From the NCBI RefSeq assembly GCF_003254395.2, contig NC_037640.1:12819789-12883788 (forward strand): a stretch of 64,000 nt of DNA. Direction: 5' to 3'. Positions 12,679-25,132 of the stretch are shown one piece after another. Positions within the stretch are counted from its first letter, which is position 1. Each line of letters opens with the position of its first letter. The notes beneath the pieces are model-generated. The model had not been told where the DNA came from. It made no database searches and saw only the letters and a program-made list of their open reading frames with translations. Made by a program: the position numbers and the translations under genes. Source of the DNA: Apis mellifera (Eukaryota; Arthropoda; Insecta; Hymenoptera; Apidae).

Positions 12679-15600
12679 CTAATCCTTCGATGTTTCGAAA
12701 CTGGCGAACGATTCGATCAATTTCGACTCGCGTTGCAACGTTGTTATTGTCGAAGAGAGCGAAAAATTTCCATGGAAATATTTCTCGTGCAGGAAGCGGT
12801 AAATGTTGGCGGATGCGTCGAAGGACGGAGGAGTGGGGGGAAGAGCGGCGTATCGAGTTGACACGGGAGAAAGGATTTTAATATAAAGTGCCAAGCGTTC
12901 CACCATCCTTCGAGGCCGCGTTTTGACAGCGTCCTCGCCTTCGGTCGGATCAAATTTCTTTTTCATCGCGCGTCTTTTCTCGTTTAATTGGGCGAAATTT
13001 AACCGTAAATTTCTATAAATGAAGGATTGCGGAAATAATTAATTGGAATAATATAATTTTTATAATCGAGTTGGATTTATAATTCGAGAACAGTTTCTCG
13101 AGTAAAAATTTAATAATCGAAATTACTTCGATAATTTATAACATAATAGTAAATTTTAATTTTTAATTATTAAAAGTTAATTATTTTTTCATCATCTTTG
13201 TCGAATAGGAAAAAAGTGATTTGTTTCGAATGATCATCAAATGAAATTATTTATAATTTAATCAATAATTATTTATTTATAATTTAATCAAATGAAATGT
13301 CAGCAGTGGTAGGTAAAATTTAATAGTTGAAGTTGCTTGGACAATTTATTACGTTCAAAACGTAATAATAATCGAGATTACGCGAAAAGTGGATTATCAA
13401 TTACTACAGTCACGAATAAACGTTGCTCGAGCGTTTCAATATAAGCCCAACTCTGCTCGCAAGGGAAATACTCGATGCGAGTCCCGTCTGGCTGGCCCGT
13501 CTCTGTTCGCACTACTGTCGAGAAGCGGCGACGAGATTCAAGGTTACCGGTCGAGCGTTTAAACTCGAGGCCTCGTTTGAAAATTATCAAATTATATTAA
13601 TTTCATCAAATTATGAAAGGCTCGTAAAATAATGGCCGTTACTACGATACACGTTTTACCTTAGTGAGATATCTTAAGGAGGTTTCGTTCGTTCGACGTT
13701 ACTTGCACGTTTTATAACGTCTCTAGAAAAATACTGCGTAATGTAGTTGCGCGGTAGACAAGATAACGTCTACATCTACTTTACCGTCTGAACTAGAGAA
13801 GGAGAGGAAAGATCGGTGGTAAACTTTTCTTCTTACATCGTATCCACAGTTTCAAACACGGTTTCCACGTTATACAGATTGTTCGAAGAGGATCAAATTA
13901 ATCTTCCTTTCCGCTTGATTAGCGAGTCATCGCTCTTCGCTTCGTCTCGAATAGAGGAACGCGTTCCTCCTCATTTCCCATTCCCCATTTTCTTCATCCT
14001 TGTCCACGCGTTATCGTTATCCTAATCCTCGAAACTCGATCCCTCCCCACTCCCTCCATCGACCCGCTCATTTTCCATCCCATTGTTCGCGAAAGCTGTT
14101 GCTTCGTTCGATCTCGAAAGCGATTCCGTGCTGCCTTTCCAAGCCTCGTCGACGCCCTTAAGGGCCTCCACTCCCCACTCTCGGCCACTCTCGCCAATTA
14201 CCAATCGGCATTCCGCTCACGTTGCCCCGCGCGTGTCTCTCGCGCTGAATGACGGTCGACCGACGGTCCGCCGCTCCCGCGCTGAGAAACAAAGAGCAAA
14301 TAGGAAAAAGAAAGAAAGGGAAAAGCGCGGCGCGCGGGTTAATTCGATCTCGCGCACACCGCGCGTAGCTGTGTTTTAATCGAACCCCCTCCCTTTCTCG
14401 TGTAACTTTTACGGGCCCACGCGTCCTCTTGGCATGCGAGCCAACGGAAGCTGCGCGTTAATTTCCTCTACCGAATCGAGAATCGTTTTTCCAAAATAGC
14501 AACCGCGATAAAAATCTCACGCGAAATTGAAATTCGAAAATTTAATCTAACGAGTTTTTTTTTTTCAATCGTTAACGATTAAAAGAATCGATTTTATGCA
14601 TTTAACGCGCGAAAGGAATGGATCCCGATTTTTTAAAAATCGATTCGATCGAATAAGTTATTCGAGAAACGGAAGAGAAAAAGCGCTTGAATGTTTTTGT
14701 TGAGAAGGGACGATGTTTCTTTGTTAAAATATTCATTTTTTATCGGGAAACGGTCGCTGTTAAAAATTCGTCCAGCGTACGAAAGAAGGGAGGAAAACTT
14801 TTCCCCCCCTTTCAACTCGCATCCTTACCTGTTATCACGTCCCCTCTCTCTCTCTCTTCATAACCGATCGGAAGAGCCTATTTTTCACCGATAAAAATCA
14901 ATACCACATTTCCACCCACCTCGTACGCGAGACACGTCGGCATAAAAAGCACTTCCCCCCACCCCACACCCCGCTCCGGTATATATTCGTCGAATCCCAT
15001 AAGACGCTTTAACCTCTTGACTTTGCGCGCCATCCTATATAGCGTCGTTTCGTTCGTCCTTTTCTCTCGCGCCACCGCTCTCGTCCCTTCCTTTTCCGAA
15101 GAGAGACGATGGCTGCCGATGGCAGACACGAAACCGAACGATCCTCGACTCGCGAAGGAATCGTCTAAGCGATTCTTCGAAATCCTCCTCCTTTTGTCCC
15201 TCGTTCTACGTGTATTTTTCCTTCTCTTGTTATTAATCTCGTCCCAGAAAGCGTGTAGAGAAGAATCGAGTTTAAGGCGAGCATTAATCGCGAAGAGAGA
15301 AACGGCGAGTAGAGGTTTAAGTTTTTTCGGTAGGAGTGGGGGGACGAGGAGCGTGTAATACCGCGTGCGAGTTTAGTTTTCGTATTGTCAGATAGTTGGC
15401 GCATTCTGTCCCGTCGCGCGTGACGCGGAACCAGAACCTTCCCAGAAGGAAGGGAAACATATTAAAATTCCTCGAGATTGAAGACAAACAAATATGCACT
15501 CGAGGGAGAAGTGGGTGCATGCCTCCGCTGTCTCTTTGGCGAACGCGTAACAACGTTCCATTTTTCAATTTGTCGCGAGTTGAATGGTGTAACGAAAGTG

Positions 15601-16711
15601 AAATGCGAAATGTGTTTTGTCCAGGATTATATTATATACCACGTATATCCCACTATTACGCGTTACGTTATTAAATATTTCAAACGTATTACAGATTTTA
15701 ATTTCGAATCGCCTCTCTCGTATCGTTTTATATCGATCGATATAATTGCTTTCTTCAAAGCAATTTGCTTTCTGTAAAAAAAGAAAAAAGAAATCTAAAT
15801 TATCGCAGTTACACGAGTAAAGAATCGTAAACGTGTAATGCGTTTAAGGATCAACAGGTGAAACCGTTTAACACTGTTCCTCCGAATAAATTTTCGCGAC
15901 GCATTTATTATCGGGCACATTTTTTTCTTTTCTCATTTACCTCGTTCATCTCGACGCGTTTTTTAATCTTTATTCCGCAGTATTCTGAGCATCCCGATAA
16001 GAATCGACTTGTAATTACCAACAATTCTTTATTCCCTTTCTTCCTTTTAAATCGCGTTTAATTTTTCTCGCTCGAAATTCGAACGAGTTTCTAGCGAGTA
16101 TCGATCGGTCCTTTTTTAAACCGCGTCAAATAACTCGTTGAATATTTTTCGTTGCGCGCAAGATAAGATAAGATCGCAAGGGGCAAGGAAACTGTGGCGA
16201 ATTTTCTATCGAATTTGTCGGGAAACATTGTTTCAAAGGGGCTTGGCCGAGCTTGCCTGTGGACCTCGATTAAATTCCTGAAAGTTGCTCGAGTCGACCG
16301 CGTGGTCGCGACGCGGTCGAGAAATTTAATTAAAAAAGTGCAAACGCGCAATTTTTTTTCTCGAAAGTTTCTCGCGAATAATTGCCCCCCTTAAAAGTGG
16401 CGGCGAAGAAGAAGCGGCTCGGTTTGTTTCCTTCCTGTTTCGAACGATACTTCATCGGGGCTAACACTAGCGTGCTTCCGTCCCGATTCTTATCTCTTCT
16501 CTCCCCCCCCCCCTCGCTTCTTCCACTTTCTCGACCGTGACACATTGAATTTTCTCATTTACGAAACTCGCGCGTTAGAAAGATCGTCGCGTGAATAAAA
16601 TTCGTCCTAATGATTTTATTAAAACGGACTTTTCTCTTTCAACTTATTTTTGTACTTTTTCTTACTCGTTCTAATTTTATCCATCTTCGAGATTCTCACT
16701 CTCGTATCGAA
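12679..16711. other. CpG-rich noncoding block
   Basis: This 4-kb block is richer in CG dinucleotides than its surroundings, especially at 13950-15400. Many overlapping frames of 60-110 codons occur on both strands, mostly Arg/Ser-rich. None has a recognisable domain, so I treat them as a composition effect. Short C tracts (16501-16512) and CT tracts (14844-14857) are present. Confidence 0.45.
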
Positions 16712-16786
16712 TATAATATAAAATATAATATAATATAATATAATAATATAATATATAAATATAATATAATATAATATAAAATTTCG
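16709..16786. repeat. AATAT-type microsatellite
   Basis: Imperfect repetition of ataat/aatat words over about 75 bp. Confidence 0.85.
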
Positions 16787-16916
16787 AATAAATTTAATTT
16801 GAGTGATTGAAATGCTCGAATAATTTATTTATTCGTGATTAGTTGTAGATGATTATTATTATTATTTTCTCAACAATAAATTATTTTTAAAAAACATTTG
16901 CAGGTGTCTACGATGA

Positions 16917-17165
16917 TTTTACTTTGAAAAGAAACGAGGCCTGATCAACTTCTTCAAATATGACGATTCTTCTCTTGCTTTCTGTTATGAGAAATGGTAC
17001 AGAGTGACGCTGCAGAGGATAATGCCGTTTTTAAGAGAAAAATTTGAAGGATCCTTCGCATTGTATATTATGTTAGAAACAATTCGGCGTGATTGGAATA
17101 TCAACGTGGTCGTCTTGGGACGACATTTTCCAGTCTCTCAATGGCAATTAGCATCATCATCTTAG
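16917..17165 (+). pseudogene. Protein-like open segment of 82 codons without a start, unrecognised
   Basis: A frame opened by a stop at 16914 runs 82 codons to TAG at 17163. It has an unusually protein-like composition for this window (for example EKWYRVTLQRIMPFLREKF, then NVVVLGRHF). A plausible 3' splice site (aaaacatttgcag) ends at 16903. Another frame continues openly for about 25 codons right after the stop (about 17165-17242), which would fit a frameshifted relic. There is no ATG near the start. It may be a terminal exon, a gene fragment or a decayed transposon protein. I do not recognise the family. Confidence 0.2.
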
Positions 17166-17299
17166 AGAAGAAGTTCCTCGGTTTCTTGGTGGATTCCGTG
17201 GATGGCGTAGCTTCTCAATCTTATTCTAGGAATTTTTCTTAGATTGTCAGGATCGCTGTTATCGATCTCGATCTTGCGAGATGAGCTTTTAAGTATATA

Positions 17300-17610
17300 T
17301 TTTTTTTTTTTTGAGAGAATTTTTGGAACACTTATCAAAATCAAATATTTTTGAACTATTTTAGAATTTTAAAGTTCGAAGTCTTTTTAATATCAGAATT
17401 TTTTTTTTGAAACTTTTGGAACAGAATTTTTTAAACTCTTTTGAATTGTTCGAACTTTAAAATCTTTTCAACGTTGGAACTTCAGTTTGAATCAGGATTT
17501 CAGAACTCTTTGGAAGAGTTCAGAATCCTTTTTGAAGTTCGAAACTTTTGGAACCTTCTCAACACCGGAACTTTTTGAATCTTTTCAAAATCAGAACCTC
17601 GAAGAAGAAT
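17300..17610. repeat. Degenerate short-period repeat (gaactttt / cttttcaa words)
   Basis: Words such as gaacttttTgaa, cttttcaa, tcagaa and ttggaac recur irregularly at intervals of about 20-30 bases through this stretch. It looks like an old simple repeat that has diverged. The start of a longer plus-strand frame (17487-17942) is made of it. Confidence 0.55.
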
Positions 17611-19779
17611 TTACCGATATATATAAACTTTCGCATGAATCTTGCTCTGAAAATAAAACTTTATTTTCACATAAAATCAATCTTATCGCCGAATACCACA
17701 GCTCCCTGAACCAGAGCCTCTCTAAACACGCTCCTCGAAAACTTTTTATTTATTTATCCTCGCGGCAGAGCGAGACCGGCTCGCCCACGGGAGGAGCGAT
17801 ATCGTTCAAAGCCGTTGACCCCCCCCTCCTATTTGACTTGGAATGGCCGTTGCTCCGAACATTTATTTACATTCCGGCCGCGTTTCACCGCGCCTCGCGA
17901 ACAAGCGCGGAACAAGCTACACGAATTGACAACACTGGCTAGATACACCCAGCCTGCCTGTAACGAGGCGTCGTAATGCACGTGCGACCGCACACCGTCC
18001 CCCATCCCCGCACCGGCATCCATCGGCATCGCATCGATGTGGCGCGCATGCGCGCGATTCCGCCGCGTTGTCGCTTCGACGATCGCTCGATGAAAGTAAT
18101 CGAAAGTTGATTCGATTAAAATTCCTTTAAAATCTTCTCGACCGAATTTTCTTCTCCCCTTTCGAATTATAATCTTTCGATCCTACTCCTTGTTTCTGTT
18201 CTTAGAGTGAGATGCGTTTTGTACGTAGACTCGAAAAAGAAGAAGAAAGAGAATTAAAGTTTGGGGAGGATGGGGATTCGGTTTGAAAGAAACGTGTTTT
18301 CGCGAAAGAAGGAAAGGAAGAGAAGGGTGATCGTTTGAAAAGGTAACACAAGGAAACGTTTCAAGCGTGGAGAAATGTCTGTTTGGCACGGGGCGGTGTG
18401 TATACGTCGGTAACCTGTCCAGAAACGAAGCGAGAAAGTAAATAGGTCTTATTCACCGTTCTTCCGCTTATTCAACGTTCTTTCGCCGTCGCTCACTCTT
18501 TGCGCTTTATCTCTCTCGAATTGAATCAGGAAAAATATTCTCTTATCCGTATCTTCACGCTTGATTATATTAATAGCGAAATAAACTCGTTCGGATTAAT
18601 TTTGATAAATCGAACGTTTCGGGATTCGGTTTTCGCTGCAACTAGTGGACGTATTGTCGCTTTTCGCGGAGAGATATATTTACGGATATGAATACTTTAG
18701 GTGGACGCCTCGTCGTTTGAAACGAGTTTTCGTCCTTCGAAAACTTTCGATCTTTGAAATTCAAATTGAAAGGGAAAATTACTCGAATTATACGAGTTAT
18801 ATTCGAAGCAAAAATAAAGTAAAAATTCTCAGTTGGAGAGTTTTACTTCAAAAGCATCTTTTTCCTCTTCCTGGTGGTAACCTCTGGTTACGATGTGAAC
18901 TGTAAAAAAGTTTCTTTGAAACGCGTCTTCTTTTTACGTATATAATCTTCCTCGAGGGAAAATTAGAGAAAGATAAGATCGAAAATTTAGGATCGAGCCA
19001 GTTTTACGACGATATTCGAATTATCGATTTCTTGATTCGTTGATAATGCGATATACCCGTGATATTGGATCGTTTGAATTCGCGCAAGTTTAATATCCAG
19101 GATCTCGAGATCGAGATCCGTACCCTTCGCGTTGTTATTAAATTCTCTCTGATGGAGGAGGGGGGGGGCTGTCGATTTCGAAAAGTTGCAACTATTTCAA
19201 AGTTTCGAGAAGCGAAAGATTTTAAAGGGAAGTTATTCGCCTCTAATAACAGCTCGCGTCGAAACAACTCGATGTTCACCACGCGTGGCGTGGCTCGGCC
19301 AAGAATTGCACTCGCATTGATCAACTATGCGAAATTTATTACTACGCTCAAGGCTGAACCAATAACGAGCTGTGACTTTCAACGCTGGCTTGTTGCCGAT
19401 TTTACGCTGGAACACGCCCCAAAACTCCCTTCCAACTTTCGTCACGCCGCGTCACGCGTAATTTTAAGTGACACAATACGCGTGTGTCGATACGCGCGGC
19501 GAACAATGCTCTCGAATATATATATCGGCATAATTTGTGCGCGCGCATCCTTCCATCCTTGTCCATTCTCTGACAATGTTCCGATAAAGTCGTTGCGCGT
19601 TTCACGCCGAGCACGCAGTTACGAAAGGAACAATGTACGCGTTAATCGTTCGAAAGAATTAGTCGTACAATTTTTGTTTCTTCGAATTTTGCGTTTTCTT
19701 TTTTTTTCGCGAGATCTAGATGAGCAAACAACTAGATTCCTTCCACTTTTTTCTTACGATCGTAACTTCAGACCGGATT
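17611..19779. other. Noncoding, mixed composition
   Basis: This contains a GC-richer patch (17760-18070) and AT-rich parts. A plus-strand frame of 240 codons (19059-19781) is the longest unexplained frame apart from the Gag-like gene and its antisense shadow. It is Arg/Ser-rich, has no domain and spans uneven composition, so I do not call it a gene. Confidence 0.4.
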
Positions 19780-19972
19780 AGAATTATTTTACTTTGCGAT
19801 CGTGGCGCCATCTGAAACAGCGTTCTTTTGTTTTTAAGAACAGCCGCGACGAGCGCTGTTTCCAGTCCCGTGCGAGAAGCTTAGCGAATCGAGTGTCGAA
19901 GCTGTCGAAATTGTTTGCGTGCGTTACTGAGAAAGTATAACTGGTTTACGTAATAAAATCTTGAATTCGGAA
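19780..19972 (+). repeat. Dispersed repeat with GGCGCC core, copy 1
   Basis: The segment carries tcgtggcgccatctgaaac, then gttcttttgtttttaagaac, then ccgcgacgagcgctgt, then taaaatcttgaattcgg. The same blocks occur in order at 26310-26765, and the first also near 41760. The middle block can fold: GTTCTT (19822-19827) pairs with AAGAAC (19836-19841), and ACAGCG pairs with CGCTGT around it. Function is unknown. Confidence 0.7.
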
Positions 19973-22900
19973 GAAAAAAAGGGAGAAAGAATTATTATTT
20001 GCGCACTTAAATGTATTTTATAATCGTGAAAGATACAGTCGGATCGCAGTGCTCGCGGTTAAGCGCGATAGGACGGGATACTTGTTGTACCGTAATCCAC
20101 CAAACGTTGGAATTCTGAACGTCGAAACGTTGTCGCGAGCTAACAACGTGGATTATATTCGAATCCTCTTGAGGTTTCGAGAGCCTAGATTAAATACCGC
20201 GCCGCTGTCGGTTAATTCTAACTCTAACTCGAACATCGGCCGGGACAAATTGATAATTAAATAATTGAGATTAAAAAGGAGACGAGAGCGGGGAATAAAT
20301 GGCTCGATCGTTTTCATCGAGATTCCATTATCGATCCTCAAACTGGGAGGAATTTTAACACTGTGACGACTGCTACTCTAGACTCTCGTATCTTTGAAAG
20401 GTAATTGTTTATGGCCTTGTTGTTGTTCCACGATCCAGGAAGTAGACTGCTATGCGCCGTACGATGAATTGCTACGCAAGCTTGAAATTTGCATCGCGTT
20501 TACTTCCTGCCTTTGTATCAAGCGTGTTCGTGTCTTTCCAACATTCGCGCAACGAGATTCATGCCGCTCGTTTGCTAACGTTTCGTTGATCAATTGCGCG
20601 GGCTAAATTATGTACGGGATAAAATTTTACAGTGCGACGAGTAAATAAGTGGCGACGGCACTAAGCAAGAGAAAAGAAGAAAAATTGTTCATCGTTAAAA
20701 AGGTGAATAAAATTTACGCGAGAATATTAATATTTATCGACGGATGGTTCGAGCGGGATGTCAACATCGCGTCGCCCCTATCCATGACGTTTCCTTTAAA
20801 TTTGTTGCTCAAGTGCATACTGTGTCACATCGCCGCTTATCGAGTATGAGTAATGCGATTTAATATCGATGTCTGCTGCATCGATGCAGTAGTCGCCTCG
20901 ATCGAGAAAACTTTTTTTCCTTCCCCATTTCCGTTCAAAGATTGATCGTCCCGCCCGATAAAATTCCGCTTTCGACGAAAACCCTTCCCCCTCCCCGCGA
21001 ATTTCCGTGCGAAAAAACTTATCCATCCTATTTTTTCTCTCGAAAAAAATATTTGTCGATAAACGTGTATAATAATAAACTTTGAATTTTCTCTCTTTTT
21101 TTTTTTTTTACGTGTAAATCCCATAGATTCCCGTAACTTTATCAAAGCTCTGTGCCACATTGAAATCGGTAGCCCGATTCGGGTTTCTGGCTACGTGGAA
21201 ATCCGCCGCCATTCGAATAAAGTTAGAGACTCTAACGTTATCCCTTTTCGAGAGGGGATCGAGAGTTTCTAATTTTTTTTTTCTTTCTTGTTTACAATTT
21301 TTACGAGTGAATTCGAAATTCCCCCGGGCTACAAAGTAACAAAGTGTCCAAATTTATGGGAGTCGAAAGTCGAAACGAGAATTTTTGTATTGGAGATATC
21401 GAGCGATGAATCGAAAGAAAGCACTCGAGAGAGTTGACTCTCGGCCGCCATCTTGATTTCGAACGGCGGCGATATTTTATTTATTGATAAACTTAAACTC
21501 ATTACGTGCAATCTTGGAATTTTCTTATTTCAAATTGGATCCGCGTATCATTTTGCGCTTATCGAGATTTTATTATATATTTTATATATTTTATATATTT
21601 TATTATTGCTTTATAAAATATTCGAGAAATTTCCTTGAAGTGATTTTGAGTAAGAAATTTTGTCGAAGGATTAATAAGAAATAATGGATAATAGGCTAAT
21701 CAATTTTATTATTCTATTATTTTTTTTATAAAGGAAAAATATATTTCTCTTTATAAAAATTTTTAATCGAGTAAAATCCGTTAAAAGGATACTTCCGAAC
21801 TTGTTCTCGCTCCTTCTTCGTTACACTTACTTTGAAATAAATATGATAGAGCGCGAAGCGAATATAATTTTACGGGGAAACGAGCTGCTCGAATGAAAAA
21901 AAAAAAAAAAAATGAAAAGAAAAAGGGGACTGATTCTCGGTGTGAAAATATTTCGTTAAAGTTTTTTTTTATACGAGAGAAAGACGGGGTAGCCACTATA
22001 TCAATCTGCAATATCCGATTCGAACGCGACAAATACAGCTGCCTTCATGGATGGGTGCGCACGCATTTCAAAGCGTGACCGATCGCTGTCATGCGATACT
22101 TAAATTAAAATCGATGAAAAAAGGGGGAAAAAGCAAGCAAAATGAAATATATATATATATATAAATATATGAGAGAGAGAGTTATACCGTCGGATTGTTT
22201 TTCATCCTCTTTCTTATAAATTTAGAAATTCGATACGTTTCTCCTCGATAAAGTTTTATAAAGAATTATATACGAACGGCCAAGTCGAAGGGGCTAGTAA
22301 GAAGTAGAAGTAGAGTAATGTAATGCTTATCTTTATTCCGAGGCTAGAGTTCCGAGGAGATAGAAAGAGAAAGATAGATTTTCTTTTGTCTTTTTCCCTC
22401 CGCTGCTCCCGTTTTCTCTCGCGATACACTCGACACGATTCCCCCTCCCTCTCTCCTTCCTCTTCCTCACCGATTCCACGTCTCAGTGATTCTCAACCGT
22501 TCGTTAATACCACATATAGTTTCGACTCGAACCAAACTAGTCGGTACAAAATTCCACCGCGTTTTACGGGCAACGACAACTTATTGTTAACCTCATCGGT
22601 CCGTGTATTACTTTGACCGTGCTCACCCGTTATACCCCCCTCCCCTCCCCCAACGTGGAAAAGAGCTTCAGAAAAGCGGTTTCGTTAGATTACTTCCTCC
22701 TTTCTTCTCCTTCGCGGGACAAGAATTTTCGAGTACATCGGTGAGATGATAAATGGGCGAAACGGTTGTTTCGAATCAAAGGAGGAACGAAGTTTAGAAA
22801 ATTTTAAGAAGAATTTTTCGAATTACATGAAATATTTTCGAAGAGGTAATAATTTCTAAGATAATCTTATCTTACATCCATCCATTCGTCCCATATACTT

Positions 22901-23040
22901 TATATAGATGTGTGTATAGAGGTGTATCGTATTATTGACAATTCCTTGGCTATAACTTGGCCGTAGGATACGCGGCGGTATCAATCGTGGCATAAACCTG
23001 AGCTTACCCAACGCTACCGCCTTGTCTCTGAACCACCACG
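19973..23040. other. Noncoding, no gene recognised
   Basis: This stretch holds AT-rich and CpG-rich patches, an ATTTTATAT run (21566-21605), poly-A (21895-21912) and a TA run followed by GA (22148-22181). A Cys-rich 70-codon frame (20394-20606) has no signal peptide and no recognisable cysteine spacing, and I do not call it. Confidence 0.45.
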
Positions 23041-23100
23041 AGCAAATTCCAGATTAGCCCGCGCCTCGGATAACATTTACATATAGCATACATTTGCAGT
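23041..23100 (+). repeat. Diverged paired element, copy 1
   Basis: The block agcaaattccagattagccc followed by taacatttacatatagcat resembles 24064-24120. It lies in a GC-rich unique island (about 22960-23200). The resemblance spans about 60 bp, is clearly imperfect, and keeps the same order and orientation. Confidence 0.5.
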
Positions 23101-23354
23101 TGGAAAGCAGCGGCCGCCGGGGATCGCTGTCGTAGCTGGGCCCGCAAAGATTACGCATCACGGCCGGGTAGGACGCCATATTTTCTCCTCCCTTTTTGCC
23201 CGGTTAACCGTGTTGCGCACGTTAATAGGGGAAAAAGTTAAAATTCCCTATCGATGGACGGGGATGAAATTTCCATCCCGCGCAAAGGTATTTTTTTTTC
23301 TTTCCAAGATAATTTTAATTTTATTACTTTTATTAATTAATTATTTATTAATTA

Positions 23355-23895
23355 ATATAATTAACCAATAATTAATATAATTAATAATTAATATATATAA
23401 TATAATTAATATAATTAACTAATAATAATTAATTAATTATTTTATTAATTAATTATTTAAATTACTATAACTGAAATATTTTTCGAAACTTTACCAAGAT
23501 TTTTATTTTTACATCTAAATATTACGAAATATAAATAAATAAATATTAGATCGATGAAATAACGTCAATTAAAAAGACGATACGAATTAAACGATATATT
23601 CAATAATTTTGTAAATTAATATAATTAACTAATAATTAATATATATAATATAATTAATATAATTAACTAATAATTACTAATAATTAATTATTAGTAATTA
23701 ATTAATTATTTTATTAATTAATTACTTAAATTACTATAACTGAAATATTTTTCGAAACTTTACCAAGATTTTTATTTTTATATCTAAATATTACGAAATA
23801 TAAATAAATAAATATTAGATCGATGAAATAACGTCAATTAAAAAGACTAAAGATACGAATTAAACGATATATTCAATAATTTTGTAAATTAATTA
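23355..23895. repeat. Tandem duplication of a 269-bp AT-rich unit
   Basis: The block beginning attactataactgaaatatt at 23461 recurs at 23730, and the match continues through ttttcgaaactttaccaaga, ttagatcgatgaaataacg and tattcaataattttgtaaat. Before each copy is a run of taattaatataattaac words. The copies are nearly identical apart from a few bases. Confidence 0.92.
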
Positions 23896-23981
23896 AAAAA
23901 TTCGTTTTAATTCACGTGTGTCACGTCAGATCGAGAAGATTGATATTAGAATATATCCGTGATGGAATCACTCGTCGATTG

Positions 23982-24011
23982 ATCCTCCTCCTCCTCCTCC
24001 TCCTCCTCCTG
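23982..24011. repeat. CTC trinucleotide microsatellite
   Basis: About nine copies of CTC/TCC. It reads as Leu or Glu runs in overlapping frames, which are not genes. Confidence 0.9.
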
Positions 24012-24063
24012 CCTCGTAGATTTCGGCTTCCTCGAACAGGCGTGGCTTCGTCGAAGCACAGCC

Positions 24064-24120
24064 AGCAAATTTCCGATTACCCTGGCCCGGCCAACATTTA
24101 CATACGGCATGCATTTACCG
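24064..24120 (+). repeat. Diverged paired element, copy 2
   Basis: agcaaatttccgattaccct then ccaacatttacatacggcat then gcatttaccg parallels 23041-23100 about 1.02 kb upstream. It lies in a GC-rich unique island (about 24030-24200). Duplicated regulatory sequence is one explanation, but nothing here shows function. Confidence 0.5.
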
Positions 24121-24200
24121 TGCCGCGGGATCGGCAGCAAATCGTGAGGGGGCATCCTCGGTGCACTATCGAAATTGTCTCGGCCCAATAAGAATGCGAA

Positions 24201-25132
24201 ACGTTTATCCCCGCGATAAACTTTGCCATTCCACCGAGTTTGCCAAACGCATCATGCTCCCTGTACTTCTTTATCCTCGAGTTTCAATTTGCGCTGCGAA
24301 TTTCGTCGACCGAAATTCCACCCACGAGTTTTCTCCCCGATTTGTACAAGAATCTTCTTTGTCTAAACGTATGATCAATTTTGCGAATGAAATTTCGAGG
24401 AAATGAAAAATCAGAGTTGGGTATTAACCCGAATTGAAAAGATAAAGTTAATTAATAAATCTCGAATAATGTTGCTTTAAGTATTGAGTAATTATTAAAA
24501 TTTTCATCATTGTTCCAAAAATAATAAAATTTTGTTTATCAATAAAATGTGATAAAAATTTGAAAATGGGGATAAATGGAAAAATTCGATACAACGTACG
24601 ACATCTCGTGTTTCGAGTCGCGTTTCTCTTTCGAGTTATTTAGTGCATGCTATGTACACGCGCACAGATTCGAAGCCTTTATAAGAACGCAGTGACGTTT
24701 GTGTGCACGATTCTAGGTCCAATAATTCCGTAACGTTATCATCGAGGATTGTCAACGGGAAGAGCGAAGTTCGTCGAGGCGTTTAAAATTTAGGTTAGAA
24801 GCGAGCAACTCGGAGTAATATATCCCTAATGAATTCGAAGATTCGAATTTCTTCGCTGCGATCGTTAAGATAAGCGAGGCTTAATTGCCTCGTCCGCGAA
24901 ATCGAACGAATCGCGTGGAGTCGTCCAATCTCGAGACCGTTCGTAAAACGATCGACGGATCGATAATTATTTTCAACGTTTCTTAACGTATTCGTATAAA
25001 GTAAGATTCGTTCAAGTAACGATCGATATTATATATATTCGTACAAGATTCATGGGATGTATGCATTGAGATCGTACGTAAAACGTTATCGATTTGTAGT
25101 GCTTAAAATTTCTCGTATTAAAAATTTTAATA
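24201..25132. other. Noncoding
   Basis: Unique sequence with no recognised gene or repeat beyond short AT runs. Confidence 0.5.

Noticed and set aside
17487..17942. 151-codon plus-strand frame
   Set aside because: Its start lies in a degenerate simple repeat and its end in CpG-rich DNA, with no shared composition and no domain.
20394..20606. Cys-rich 70-codon frame
   Set aside because: There is no signal peptide and no regular cysteine spacing of defensin or toxin-like families. Cysteines come partly from a TGT run.
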